Source of the DNA: Hyphodiscus hymeniophilus
Lineage: Eukaryota; Ascomycota; Leotiomycetes; Helotiales; Hyphodiscaceae
DNA: 64,000 nucleotides
Direction: 5' to 3'
NCBI GenBank assembly: GCA_016508695.1
Contig: VNKQ01000014.1
Coordinates: 620,001 to 684,000 of the forward strand
Shown: positions 21,818-33,132 of the stretch, piece after piece
Numbering within the stretch: position 1 is the stretch's first letter
Layout of the letters: each line of letters opens with the position of its first letter
Position numbers and translations under genes: made by a program
Notes under the pieces: generated by a model
What the model saw: only the letters and a program-made list of their open reading frames with translations
Database searches by the model: none
What the model was told of the DNA's origin: nothing

Positions 21818-24740
21818 GTGATAAACTCTGATTGATGGGATGATAGGGTTGGGGAGTTTTGAGAAGATGCGTTTTTGATACCTGGACTGGCGTTTGGCGT
21901 GATTTTCTGGATTGCATTTTGAATAGGAGGGATGCATTGTCTCGATGAAGAACGAATGCATAATATTGAACTTGTCATTGAAGTCGGTCTGGAAGCCAAA
22001 TGCTTGTGAGCCTGCCTTTGCTCCTTTTGCTTGATCTGGCAAGTGCCTCGATCGTTCAGCCCTATCGTTTCGAGAGCGATTACCAGGTCTTGACATCCCT
22101 GGAAGTAACATCGAAGATGACATCTGGTTAGCGAACAAAACAATCGCTGATGACAACGACGCAATCTTGTGAATTGCCTCACGGAAAGACTTTTCTATAG
22201 CAGAATCTTCATCCAGTCTGTACTTTCCCTTCACTATTCGAGCTATGGTTCTTGGGGCACAATCTACGATCAGCTCAGTGTGACGGAAGTACTCTGACGC
22301 TCTTGGGCAGAAGTCTGACGAAACCTCGTCAAATTCTTGTGACCATGTGGTTTATATACTGTAGCTATGAGGCGAACAGCCGACTACGTTTACTTCAAGT
22401 CCAAATCCCGATCTCCTTTACTTGTCTGGTGTGTTGATTCCAGGTCATTCAAAGCATACCGTCTTTGTCTTCCAAAGCACAATTGGTGAAGATTAGGGTG
22501 TAGACCGGCATCGTCTTCAAACCTTCATGATGAGCCATGTGGATCATGTTGGATTCAACCTCGATGCCGCCTCATCTATATTATCAAGATATACGAGCAT
22601 GTGAGAGTAGGAACGTGCTCTGTGAGATTGATGGCATGATCTCAATCGATCAAAACTAAGGTACTGAGCAATCCAGCCCCTTTCATCGATTGATGGGATT
22701 CTCCGCGGGGCTCAAGTGTGTTAACCACATTTCCACGAAGAAATTATCTCCTTCATTGACCAGGTGACTTTCGAGACAAAGGACTCACCTTTGGTCAATA
22801 ACCAAAGTCTTGAACCGGAGGCAATCTCCTTGTCGACCTACCGAATGTACTTGTACAACGAGATAGAAGTCAAAAAGTTGGGTTGTTTGACGAGCCGAGA
22901 TAACCTTGGCGAGGTGTATCAGTCAGTCTATTGATAGCAAAGCGGGTTGTATCTGATAAGATAAATTTCTTCTTCTCTCGGTCATGCGGTATATGGGTAT
23001 CGCCGTATTTGTATCCTTCTGGCGGAGTTGGCATTGCTGACTTCACAAGTCAGTCGCTTGGTCCAGCATAAGGGTTGCGAGTTCTTCTTGTTCAAGTCCC
23101 CAATAAATACCTCGTGTTCTTCTTGTTATCAAACTCTATCACGATGTCTTCGGTGTCTGGTGTGACCTTGAAGGTCCAACTTTCCGCGACCGACGAGCTG
23201 TGATTTCCTTTCCCCCCTCCCTGCGCCGTCCACAATCCCTCCCATCACGGCAAACGGTGCCGAACAGTCTCGAACCGATACGGCCGTCATGTATCTGAAG
23301 GTTTGTCAATGCGATATCAAGAAGCCAAGGTGCAAGGCGTCACTCATTCCAAGATAAAATCGGCAAAGGCGTCCCTTCGTCTGGAGCTGATATTCGTAGA
23401 TTCGGCGGAGGCGAGGAGCCTAAGCACGTAACTACGATTCATCTCCCCCCAGTCGACGAGGAGCTACGATATGGCAAAATCGGTCAAAAGATTTAGTATC
23501 CGAGAAGGGTGATGTATTATGATGTATTCAAGGAAGGAGTGCTGATCGAGCAAGGCCAGGCGCCGAACGTCGACGCACTAGGTACAGACAGACCCTCCTG
23601 TCCCTCTCGTCTTCTGGTACCTCGTGTTACGCACCCAGTTAGGAAGTCCCGCCTTATAGGTACAGGTAGCCCTGCATCTTCTACAGTCAACGTTTATCTA
23701 TTCTACAGTTCCACGTCAAGGAACGAGAAGAACCGTGGGTGGGTAGACTCTCTCATAAACGGCAGAGACTAGGGAGATAGATATCTTGGCCAAGAGATCT
23801 TGCGGATGGGTTGTAGGAGAAGACGCCGTTGGTTCTGGAACGTCATGTTTCGTGGCTGGGAGAGTTGGAATAGCTGCTCGGATCCTTTGAGGTGAGTGAT
23901 TCAAGGGAGTGTGCGATGGTGTTGGATTCTGCGGACTTTTGAGTTTAATGTACAGACTATCGTTTGGTATGTTTCGAGGAGGGCTGTGCTGTGTAGTTTC
24001 TAGTTTCCGAGGTAAGACTGCAACTCAAGTTTAGAAATGAAGAATGAGGCGAGATCGAGGATTATCGGCGAACAGCGTAAACGATAGAAAAGCATCACAG
24101 AGACTTTTCATTATTTCCTAGGGTATCAAATGAATGAAGGTATACGGATGATCTAGAATACGTCGACCCGCGACTCGAATGAGCACCCTTAAGTCCGCAT
24201 CGCTCCATAGACTTGACGACTCGATTCTTCCCAGGAGCCCAAGATCCGGTTTCCTCGCAGCGTATGAAGAGAGTTATGGACTCTTGACGGGAGGAATGAT
24301 AACTACAACACAACTAACCATGGTAACTAAACCAAATTACGACCATGCAAGTGTAGGATTGCTTTAGACTGAAGGGATAGCTAGGACCTTCCTCCACACA
24401 ACATCAATCTGAAGAGAGCAGTCCGAGGAAAGCAAGAGCGAAATAGTATATAAAAAAAGAAACACCTCCTTCAACACTGATTTCAGACAGCGACTTTCTT
24501 CACGGACGAGGGAGGAAGCCTCATGCCAATACCTGACAGTCCAACACAGCGCAAAGGCGGCAGTGCAAAAGAAAAGGCCAGACGATCGATTCGATCATCT
24601 CATGACAAACAAAGACGAAGAGAGGAGAGGCAAATCCGCAACAAGAAGCAGAGGGTGAAGCGCGTGGGGTTGGGCTACAGGCAGGTGAAAATCTTGGGAG
24701 GCGGAGGAACGGTGGGTGGAAATGCTTGGGTTTTTCGTGG

Positions 24741-25745
24741 GCCAAGTACGGGTGTTCGTCCCTCCTACGCTGCCCTTCTGGGCGGAGCAGAGGGCCAAGA
24801 GCGAGCCAAGGTCTGGGCAGGCTGGGCGTTCACTTTTGGGAGACGAGGTGAGGGGACGTGAGGTTGGTTGATGGCTGATGGTTGAGATGGTGAGAAGGCT
24901 TGGTGGAGAAGCTTTTTCCTCCTTTTCATCTTGTTATCATCTGTTTTTATAAAGGGACCTTTGGTGGTTGATGGTTGATTGTTGATGGTTGATTGTTGAT
25001 TGTTGATTGTTGATTGTAACATTCTTCGGCCAAGCTTAGAGTAAGGTTACAGTCAGTACCTTACGCCGTAGCTTTTCCGACAGGCTGTTGACCGGAAGAA
25101 ACATGCACGACTTTCTCAGGGCAGCCAGTGGCCCTCCCCGCCCTGGGGACCATCCGGCTGGAAACGTGCTCATACTCACAAGCTCAGAAGCTCACCATTG
25201 CACCAAAGCGTACATCGACCTCACACCCTCACTCAAAGGACGGCTACGGTCCAGCCAAGTTCTCCGCGTGCTTGGCCTCGGAGCGCATTTTCTTGGGTGC
25301 TAAGACTTTTCCGCATCAACGCGAGACCGCCAAGACGAGTTATTGGTGGCGCAGTGAGGACGGCGTGGATAGGCGGACGAGGAATGTTGATTGGAAGACT
25401 CTTTTCCGGTGACTGTTCTTGCCTCGTGACTAAATCATACCAGTCTAGATAGTCTGGAATGGTGAGGTATGAAGGGTGGCGTTATCAATGTGCTCATCGA
25501 GAAACTGCACATAGCCATGGGCAGAACCCCTTCGCTATACATCATGCGTAGGCGAAAACGTTGTAATGACTGAGACCGTTCTTACCGTATCGTTACACAT
25601 AGAAGACCAATATATACTGCCTCAACTTCACCCCCAGACTCTTCCATCTCTCACCCTTCCCAGGAGGCGGAATCTATCAACATCGTTTGCGCTGGTGTCG
25701 TTTCCGAGAATGCCAAGCCTTTAGGGTCTTGGCATTTGTCTTGGC
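24741..25745. promoter_or_regulatory. Cluster of PacC-type binding sites (GCCAAG) upstream of pacC
   Basis: Ten exact GCCAAG hexamers on either strand: 24741, 24794, 24805, 25029, 25254, 25271 (reverse), 25329, 25712, 25728 (reverse) and 25740 (reverse). Chance for one fixed hexamer on both strands is about one per 2 kb, so ten in 1 kb is far above expectation. The last three fall within 34 bases, about 300 bases before the ATG. PacC is known from Aspergillus nidulans to bind GCCARG and to act on its own promoter, so autoregulation is the simple reading. Confidence 0.7.
24961..25017. repeat. gttgatt/gttgatg short tandem repeat
   Basis: Seven to eight copies of a 7-base word (gttgatt or gttgatg) in the upstream region of pacC, ending in gttgattgtaac. 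Confidence 0.75.
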
Positions 25746-26048
25746 AAGCAACTAGTCCTTCCACGGTGGATGGTCATTGGGGATACAAGTACTGGAGACT
25801 TTCGCGTCTTTTGTCGAGGGTTTCCTTTCTGTTTCCCCTCCAATCCTCGATCCGTGATCTCCTCCAGAAGGCTTCAATCGTTGTTCTCGGACTGATATCG
25901 AAAGAACCTACGAGAGAGTCTTGGTCTCCGGTGCCCATCTTTTGATCGCCCACTCACGCCCACGTAGCGTCGCCCTTATTTAAACGACGATCGTTCATTG
26001 GTCATCACCCCTCCTCCATACACCACCCTTGCCACCTCTCTCGACACG

Positions 26049-27899
26049 ATGTCTGCTCAAGAACAACACCAGGAATCTGCCGCTGCTCCTGTCGAGACCC
26101 CTCTCCCTCGCCCAGTGATTGCTGCCGACGACAACCTCTCGTGTCAATGGGACAAGTGTACGGAAAGATGCGTCTCTCCCGAAGCTCTCTTTGTAAAGTG
26201 CCCTAGCTTCCCAGACAACCTGGGACCAAGAGCTAACCTCCCATAAGGACCACATCTGCGAGAAGCATGTCGGCCGGAAGAGCACCAACAATTTGAACCT
26301 CACCTGTGGCTGGAACTCATGCCGTACCACCACGGTCAAGCGTGATCATATCACCTCTCACATCCGAGTCCACGTCCCTCTCAAACCACACAAATGTGAT
26401 TTCTGCGGGAAGGCCTTCAAGCGTCCTCAGGACTTGAAGAAGCACGTCAAGACCCACGCCGACGACTCTGTTCTCCTTCGATCACCAGACCAGCATGGAG
26501 GCCAGAACGGTTATGGGCAAGGAAGAAAAGGTATGTCAAGCAACTTTACACGTTGTTCCCTGCACATACTCATTTCTGATGGAGGTGTATAGTGGTTGCT
26601 GACCTGCAAAATCTTGCAGCTACCGCCAGTGGCTACTATGATCATTCCGCGCAGATGCACCCAAGCTCTGCTCCCCAATACGGTGCCCCTCACCAAACAC
26701 ACAATGGCTACTATGCCCCTCAACAACCTTCCACCTACGGCCCTGTCTATTATCCCGTGAACCATGGAGCGGATCTCGGTCACCACGCTATCTATGACAA
26801 CAGAAAGCGTGGTTTCGATGCCCTGAACGATTTCTTCGGTGACGCGAAGCGCCGCCAGATCGATCCGAGCTCGTATGCACAAGTTGGACAGCGTTTAATG
26901 CAGCTTCAAGGCATTCCAATCCATGGGGGTGGCCTTTCCGACTACGTCTCTGCAGGACCTGCAATGATTTCTGTTGAAGGTCATGGGCATCATGGAGGTC
27001 ATGGAGGCCCCATTCCACAACATCAATACGCTCTTCCCCCGATGCCAAATTTGAGAACCAAGAACGATCTCATGAACATTGATCAGTTCTTGGAGCAGAT
27101 GCAATCCACCGTTTACGAGAGCTCAAATGCTGCCGCCGCAGCTGGAGTTCAACAGCCCGGCGCTCATTACACCCACCAAGCTGTCAATTTCCGTCAGAGC
27201 CACTCTCCTCCACAAACATCTGTCCACGGTTCGGTTCACATGAACTCACAAGTTCCCTCATCTCATGTCACTGCCCCAATGATCGTCACCCACTCTACTC
27301 AATCTCACTCCTCTGGCACCCCAGCCTTGACGCCTCCCTCTAGCTCTGTCTCCTATACCTCGGGTCATTCTCCCGCCTCCTCCCATGGCATGTCTCCAAC
27401 CTCCAGACACAGCTCCGCTGCAGCAGCAGCTTACCCAAGCTTGCCCGCTGTGACACTCGGATATCCCTCACATGCTACTGCTGCTCCCACTTCAACGCTC
27501 GGCACGAACTTCGACAGTGATCCACGTCGTCGTTACTCGGGTGGTATGCTTCAACGCGGTGCTCCCATGGACACATCTGACGACTCTCGCACGCCGTCTC
27601 CCATCATCCGCAAAATGCAGGCATCAAATAACATTGACCCAGCACTCGCTGGCGTACAGTCACCCTCCGAGCGATCGGAAAGTGGAGAGAGTGCTCGTGA
27701 CCGGGCCGAGGAGGCCTGGATCGAGAATATTCGAGTCATCGAGGCTCTTCGAAAGCTCATCAGTGATCGTCTTGAACGCAAGGAGTATGTTGATGACGAC
27801 GATGATGTTTCCATGTCTGGTACTGGGCGTAAAGAGGAGAAACATGCCGAGAATAGCTCAGCTGGCTTGTATCCTACTCTTCGAGCCGATGAAGATTAG
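26049..27899 (+). CDS. pacC: pH-responsive transcription factor PacC/Rim101
   Basis: Three exons: 26049-26192, 26248-26530 and 26593-27899, giving 577 residues. Three Cys2His2 fingers: finger 1 from Cys32 ('CQWDKC', completed across intron 1 by 'DHICEKHVGRKSTNNLN'), finger 2 from Cys68 ('CGWNSC...KRDHITSHIRVH') and finger 3 'CDFCGKAFKRPQDLKKHVKTH'. A basic segment 'YDNRKRGFDALNDFFGDAKR' follows. The signalling protease box is about residues 297-318 ('NIDQFLEQMQSTVYE'). Two PalA-binding YPxL motifs are present: YPSL at 423 and YPTL at 569. At alkaline pH the Pal/ESCRT pathway cleaves PacC here, and the N-terminal part moves to the nucleus, activating alkaline genes and repressing acid genes. 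The promoter carries many PacC sites. All functional parts look intact. Confidence 0.97.
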
Positions 27900-28401
27900 T
27901 GGCTTCATGATGATTTCGTATCGGTGGAACGCAAGGGCTTGGAGTTTATGATATCAACGGAATTGATCCGGCAATTGGTTTGCTTATGACTTGATGGTTG
28001 CAATTATTCGCGTGTAATTACTAGGACAAAAGAGCTCTGATATTGCTCACTGATGAATGGGACATGAATCCTCAGCCCACTCTATGATAATCTGTATTAT
28101 AAAACTCCCAGCCACAGTCTCGTGTCATAATCGCTCAAAGAACCCGATCAACTCAGACCAACCACCAAGCACTTTCAGACACACTTAGCCCTTACTCACA
28201 TCCTACCTGATCCTCGCCTTCCACTCAGCCCATACCCCGTCAGCCTAGAACCTACCTTCCGCCTCTTCCCAAAGTCCCCCACCAAGCCCACTTCCTCGTA
28301 CATGCTGTTCGCCACGGAGGCTGAGCGATTCATGAGGTGGCTAGAAGTTCTCGAGTCTCTTATCTCCCACTGATACTCTGTCGACTCGACACCTTTAAAT
28401 C
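27900..28401. other. Intergenic between pacC and the convergent F-box/2EXR-like gene
   Basis: About 500 bases of 3' flanking DNA for both genes. No gene seen. Confidence 0.5.
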
Positions 28402-29457
28402 TCACCCAACGAAATCTAGAACCGAGGCTCGCTCGTCTAGAAATTGAGCCCAGCGAGTATAACTTTGTATACGGAGACCAGAATTGTTGATCCTCTTTGG
28501 CGTCGTGGAAATGCTGTCATCTAGAGCAGCAACAGTGCAGTCCACTCTTTCGGCGTCGGGTACTTCGGTATTGTCCTTGTCGGGCGAAGTATGAAATGCA
28601 TCTCTCGTTTGCTTCCCGTCCGTAAAGCAGACTCGACCGTCTATCAACAAATCACCCCCAAAGGCCTCATTCAATTCTGCCATCAATTTGTTCGGGTCCA
28701 TGAGTGCCTCCCGCAGCTGCTTACGCTGTGCTTGAGGCGAAAGGCTCCGGAAGTTCGTGTTCACAACCATCCTCCTTCTGACATTTGCCAGGCATCCGTC
28801 TCTCGCGTCCCTAAATGCAGATAGATATCCTTGAAAGCATTCCTTCGCCTGCTCGGAGAATTCTATGGCCTGTAAACCTCGCGAAGCTGTCAAAGGATAG
28901 CTTGTCCTGAAAACGATGAGTTTCTCCAACGAAGCTTTTTGCGCCAACTTCTTCTCGACCATTGGGTCTCTCTCCCGGAAAGGTTTCCGTCGCTCATTTA
29001 CCACAACGAGAGCGACCTCTTCCAAATTTCCCGACCTCGACCAGTTCGCAAGACACTCCATTGCACCGGCAACGCCCTCGATATCTCGACCTCCGATCGT
29101 CATATCAACGTGCATCGCCACTCGTCTTGCACAGGCCAGGGGCCCAAGCCCTTTCTCCAATGCCCCCTCGGAATGGCGATAGACCTCGAAAGGTTTGTAG
29201 ACGAATGTGTTAGCTCCCCAAAGGAGCTCTTTGCACTCTTTGTTGAGCTTTCTAGAGACGCGAAGGAGAGACAAGTCGAGATTGCGCGCTCCGGTTTGGG
29301 ACTCTAGCGTCATCTCCTGACGCAGGTCCCAAGGTAGGATGCTGAAGATCCATGGGCCAGGCGGGAGAGTTGTCGCGTATCTCGACGGTGAGACGAGGAG
29401 GTAGCCGAAGATTTGTAGTCGAATCTCCAGTGGTATAGTTAGGAGATGGAGTGACAT
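28402..29457 (-). CDS. F-box/2EXR-like protein, 351 aa
   Basis: Single exon. The start at 29457 puts 'MSLHLLTIPLEIRLQIFGYLL' at the N-terminus, which is the usual beginning of fungal F-box-like/2EXR-like proteins (Pro-x-Glu-Ile-Arg-x-x-Ile-x-x-Tyr/Leu). It continues with 'LLRVSRKLNKECKELLWGAN', matching the second conserved piece of such proteins (a relative who became a small 'teller of names' for the group has 'CR..r.E...lf...n'). The rest is alpha-helical and charged with no second domain that I recognise. The frame is open 35 codons further upstream, but that part has no family character. F-box proteins recruit substrates to SCF ubiquitin ligases; whether this one binds Skp1 cannot be told. 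Confidence 0.7.
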   Translation of the reverse strand: MSLHLLTIPLEIRLQIFGYLLVSPSRYATTLPPGPWIFSILPWDLRQEMTLESQTGARNLDLSLLRVSRKLNKECKELLWGANTFVYKPFEVYRHSEGALEKGLGPLACARRVAMHVDMTIGGRDIEGVAGAMECLANWSRSGNLEEVALVVVNERRKPFRERDPMVEKKLAQKASLEKLIVFRTSYPLTASRGLQAIEFSEQAKECFQGYLSAFRDARDGCLANVRRRMVVNTNFRSLSPQAQRKQLREALMDPNKLMAELNEAFGGDLLIDGRVCFTDGKQTRDAFHTSPDKDNTEVPDAERVDCTVAALDDSISTTPKRINNSGLRIQSYTRWAQFLDERASVLDFVG

Positions 29458-30030
29458 TCTGAAGATCGTTGCTATCTGACCCGAGGTAGGATGGATGGTG
29501 GTCTGACGTTGAGGCTCCCCTATCGGCCTTATCAGGATTGTCGCTGGCAGAGGGATTGTCATAGGAAGGTCAATTGCCCATGAATATGAGAATCATGGGC
29601 TACAATATAAGTATTGGCAGCCCCAGAGCCAAGAAGAAATTGAGCTGAGACTGATATCTGAATGTTGAGAGAGAAGGAAGAAGAGTTGAGGGGCAACCGC
29701 ACCACGAGGCTGGGTGTCCACTATTCCGGGTAGGAACGGGTAGCAAGGCTGACAAGAGTGGCAGCCTCGTTGGGGAAGAACTGCTCTGGTGGATACATTC
29801 ACGTTCAGTCTCAAGTCGCGTAGAGACTTTGGAAGAATTTCCTAAAAACTCCCCAATAGATCTTCAAAAGATGAAGAGAAGTCCATAGGGTAATATATCA
29901 CTATTGTAGACGTGTGGAATGTAGACCGACCCGCTCAAACAAGAGACCCGCCACTCCAAAGCAAGACATAGCGAGGCTTTTAACGATGACTTCGTAGACA
30001 AATCTAACAATGCGCGTATTCAATGCATAC
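29458..30030. other. Intergenic
   Basis: About 570 bases: upstream DNA of the F-box-like gene and 3' flank of the 30-kb orphan gene. Nothing else seen. Confidence 0.45.
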
Positions 30031-30790
30031 TCAAGCATCCTTGCAATCACAAGGAGCTCTTATTGGAAAATCAAGCCCAAAAACCTGCTGGCTCAAGAAG
30101 TCCACCACAGCATCCCCTCCTCTTGTCGCATTGAGGCCGGGCGGAATGGCAATTGTCTTGATACCAGGAACCACCCTCTTCGCCATCTCCTGGACTTCTT
30201 TTTGCTGCTCTGCAGTCCATTGGCTTGAGCATATCTGGATCCATGAGCCTAGAAACCGAAAGATCTTGTGTTGGAGTATTTACCAAGAGCTGCGGCACTG
30301 TAACCAAAGAGTGCAGAAGCGTCTCGGCTCCTTCGATTGCTGTTCGTCGAATCGAGTCAGTGTGATCTTCGTGGGATCGAGGAGGGGAGGACGTACTTTC
30401 CGTATTTGCTGCATGGACCAGGTTGTATTTCTCCTTCAAGCTCTTCAAGAGGTCAGTTGAACCGCCTAGTTGAGATTATGGGTTGGAGGCTGACATCGAT
30501 GAGAATTGCAACAAGTTCCTTCGCTCTCTGCGGGGTGTTGTTCACCGAAATAAGATAGACTGGCTGAACTTGGTACGCCATCTTGTAACACTGAAAATTC
30601 TCAACGATGTCAGAACAACTCGGGACATTAGAGACAATGCTGCCATACTTATGTAGATCTTTGTGCATCGCGCACCGTCACAGCCTCCCACTTTCGTGAA
30701 TAAGTGATAATCATTGAGTGCAATCACGAATGGTTCCGTTTGGGCTTTTGTCCTAAGATCGGAGATATGCAGGTGAGTATTGAAAGTCAT
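30031..30790 (-). CDS. Five-exon gene of unknown function, 171 aa
   Basis: Built from splice signals: exons 30790-30649, 30590-30546, 30465-30397, 30339-30284 and 30234-30031. All four introns have GT..AG ends, and phases agree (1, 1, 1, 0), giving 171 residues. Pieces: 'MTFNTHLHISDLRTKAQ', 'ALNDYHLFTKVGGCDGARC', then 'KIYIMLQDGVPSSASLSYF', 'GGGSTDLLKSLKEKYNLVH', 'ETIEGAETLLHSLVTVP', and 'KTIAIPPGLNATRGGDAVVD'. The alternation of hydrophobic strands and amphipathic helices looks like a Rossmann or vWA-like alpha/beta fold, but this is only an impression. I recognise no family. It lies 130 bases downstream of PRP18 on the same strand. An extra 5' exon is possible, as the frame upstream contains 'VALVGKSSITLS'. 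Confidence 0.5.
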
Positions 30791-30920
30791 TGGGCATGTG
30801 GCCTGACTCAGCGTTATTGATGACTTGCCCACCAAAGCGACCGGACTGGTCTTTCAAACAGTGCGAAAATTGTAGTGGGCTCTATGACTTTCGAGTATGT
30901 TTCAATTTGAGGTGTATATA

Positions 30921-31992
30921 TCAGCCCATCAATTGTTGAATGTCTTCCGGTGGCCATCTGATCTGCGCAAATGTCAAGCACCTCTTGATACTTTGCAAGA
31001 ACTTCCGAGTCACTTCATCACCCATGACATGTCCTTTGTCAGTCTCATGTAACTTTTCCCGAGCACTACGCTCGTGAATACCAACCATGGTAACACCAAT
31101 AGGCCAGGCTGCTTTGCCGATACTCAGTCGTAGATACCCATCGTTTGCATCGACGTAGCGCTTTTCCTGGGCCGCTTTGACGATCTCCACGACGGGTTCC
31201 AGCACACCTTCATCGAGGTCTCCTTTCTCGAATTTACGAAACAGCTGTGACATGTCAGACGAAGCTCTGTCATGGATCATATAGAATGCTTACCGGTGTC
31301 AAATCCTCCTTGCTCTGTACCATAGCGTTAAAAGCCGCCTTACTAGCAAACGTATCCCTCTTCTCCTTCTGTAGAGCCTCCTCCCATTCCTTCAAAACCA
31401 TCGTAAAATACGAAGCCAGCTGTCTGAAAAGAAACTTTCGTCCATCTTCATCCTTTGGCACTGTTTCGACCTTCATATCTCTCTCCTCAACCAACTCCAG
31501 AGACGTCGGAATAGGCCCTTTCGTCATCACAGTGCCGAGCTTCTTGAACCTCCTCAACCTCTGCTTGTGACTCTCCCCAAAGAGGACCGCAGGCTCTCCC
31601 ATCTCTCTAAGCTTTGCAACCAAGTCCTCATCCTGTATATCGTTTTCCTCCACATCCACGATCTCCTCTTTCACCAGCTCCGGCAACCCCAGCCTCTTCC
31701 TCCGAGCTCTCTCCTCTTCAGCGTCTTGCTCCTCCCTCCGCTTCCTAGACTCCTCTGCAAGTCTCCTCCGTTTCTCCTCTCGAGCGCGATTAGCGTCTGC
31801 TTCCTCATCTTCTCGTTTCCTTTTTTGTGCTATCTTGGCTTCTTTCTCGACCTCGATCGCGCGCTGTTCTGCGAGGTATCTAGCTTGTCGATCTGCTTCT
31901 ACTTCGGACCGCTTCATGTATTTCTTGGATGGCTCGTTTGCCGGCGCCTTAGATTTCGAGATCTCTTTCGACATGAGAGATGCGAAATCCAT
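30921..31992 (-). CDS. PRP18: Pre-mRNA-splicing factor Prp18
   Basis: Two exons, 31992-31294 and 31244-30921, with a 49-base intron; 340 residues. The N-terminus 'MDFASLMSKEISKSK' is typical. A long charged coiled coil rich in Glu, Arg and Lys follows (about residues 25-115). The PRP4-like/SFM motif lies near 'LREMGEPAVLFGESHKQRLRRF' (about 130-150). The C-terminal Prp18 domain includes 'FLFRQLASYFTMVLKEWEEAL' and 'YLRLSIGKAAWPIGVTMVGI', the latter being the highly conserved loop. Prp18 works with Slu7 in the second step of splicing by holding the 3' splice site. Its start faces that of SAP18 across about 330 bases. Confidence 0.96.
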
Positions 31993-32325
31993 AATTGCAG
32001 TGGGGCTCTGAGAGAGCTGCTGAATGATGGACGGAGGATAGGGAGATGCGCTGCGCAGATTTGGATCGCCGGCTTTTGAATCCGGTCTAAGACGACTGGA
32101 ACAGTGATGAAATCCACGTAATGAGACGGATAGTACAAATCTCTGTGCCTTTTGCAAACTGCGTTTTTTTGGGGCAGTGGGGAAGAGAGCGAATGAATTT
32201 AAGCAGACCGATTCAAAAATCTACGCGAGCGTCCGCCTCGAGCTTGACATTGCGCCAGACTTGACAAAGGATTCCCCAATGCTTTTTCAAAACCGCATGA
32301 AATCCCCATAACATTGCAGAACACC
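31993..32325. promoter_or_regulatory. Divergent promoter of PRP18 and SAP18
   Basis: 333 bases between the two start codons. A T-rich tract (tttttttgg) lies near 32164. No TATA box is evident. Confidence 0.5.
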
Positions 32326-33132
32326 ATGGCTACCGCACCGGTCAAAATCGATCGGCAAACAACCACTCCTTTCCATCTCAAACTCTTCTACAGAAACGGC
32401 TCTTTCCACAGGTAACCTCAGCCTCGTCCCTTTCGCGTCACAGGTTGCTAATACTCGAGCAGGACCGACGAATTCAATCCCCTCGGAGATCTCCCACCCC
32501 ATCTACAGATCTACACCTGGCAATCATGTACCCTGCGTGAGCTTGCTCATCTTCTCACGTCCGCTCTACCATCTCTACTCCCAGACCCGGCAATTGGCAC
32601 GCGCCTGGCTTTCAAACTCATATTCCCGGACACGCGTAGGGAAGCTGCTTCGGGACCCGGCAGGTTTATTACGAAAGAGCTGGGCAGTGTGGTAATTGGC
32701 GACGATGGCCCGGGCATCTTACCGGATGAAGAAGAGGCTGCCATTGTTGCTGGGGGACAGGTGGCTGGCAGTCTAGGAGGAGAACCAGACAAGACATTAC
32801 AAGATGCTAAGTTTGTCATTGGAGATTATATTGCGTGTGCTATTCTGCCAGCGCTGGCGAATGGTGCTGTGGCTCCACCACCAGCGAGGGGTCCCTTTGG
32901 GAGAGGAGGAGGGGATTTTGGTGGCAATAGGATGGTTCCTGGAGGTCCAAGGGAGAATGGTTTTGGGTTTAGAGGGAGGGGTGGACCGAGGGGTGGGGGA
33001 GGCTTTGGGCAAGGTGTTGGGTCTGTACCGAGCGGGGAGTGGAGGAGGGGGGAACGAGTACCGGAAGGTCCATCAGGAGGGAGGGGGCGTGGCTACGCAG
33101 GCGGCTTTGGGGGTGGGAGAGGCAGATGGTGA
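32326..33132 (+). CDS. Sin3-associated polypeptide SAP18, with RGG-rich tail
   Basis: Two exons, 32326-32411 and 32463-33132, joining at 'SFH|RTDEF'; 251 residues. The SAP18 ubiquitin-like fold is clear: 'TPFHLKLFYRNGSFHRTDEF', 'LQIYTWQSCTLRELAHLL', 'TRLAFKLIFPDT', 'FITKELGSVVIGDDG', and 'LQDAKFVIGDYIACAILP'. An acidic insert ('LPDEEEAAIV') splits the last two pieces. Beyond about residue 165 the protein is Gly/Arg-rich with many RGG and GRGG repeats, suggesting RNA binding or arginine methylation. In animals SAP18 is shared by the Sin3-HDAC complex and the ASAP/PSAP complex of the exon-junction machinery. The RGG tail and the head-to-head PRP18 neighbour fit an RNA-linked role, but that is inference. 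Confidence 0.93.

Larger units (their letters stand above)
21818..26048. other. 4.2-kb region upstream of pacC
   Basis: No convincing gene between the Par32-like stop and the PacC start. Frames are short. A gttgatt repeat lies at 24961-25017. GCCAAG/CTTGGC hexamers are concentrated at 24741-25745 (listed separately), and a palindromic CTTGGCCAAG occurs at 23785-23794. The last 450 bases are CT-rich, as expected for a core promoter and leader. Confidence 0.55.
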
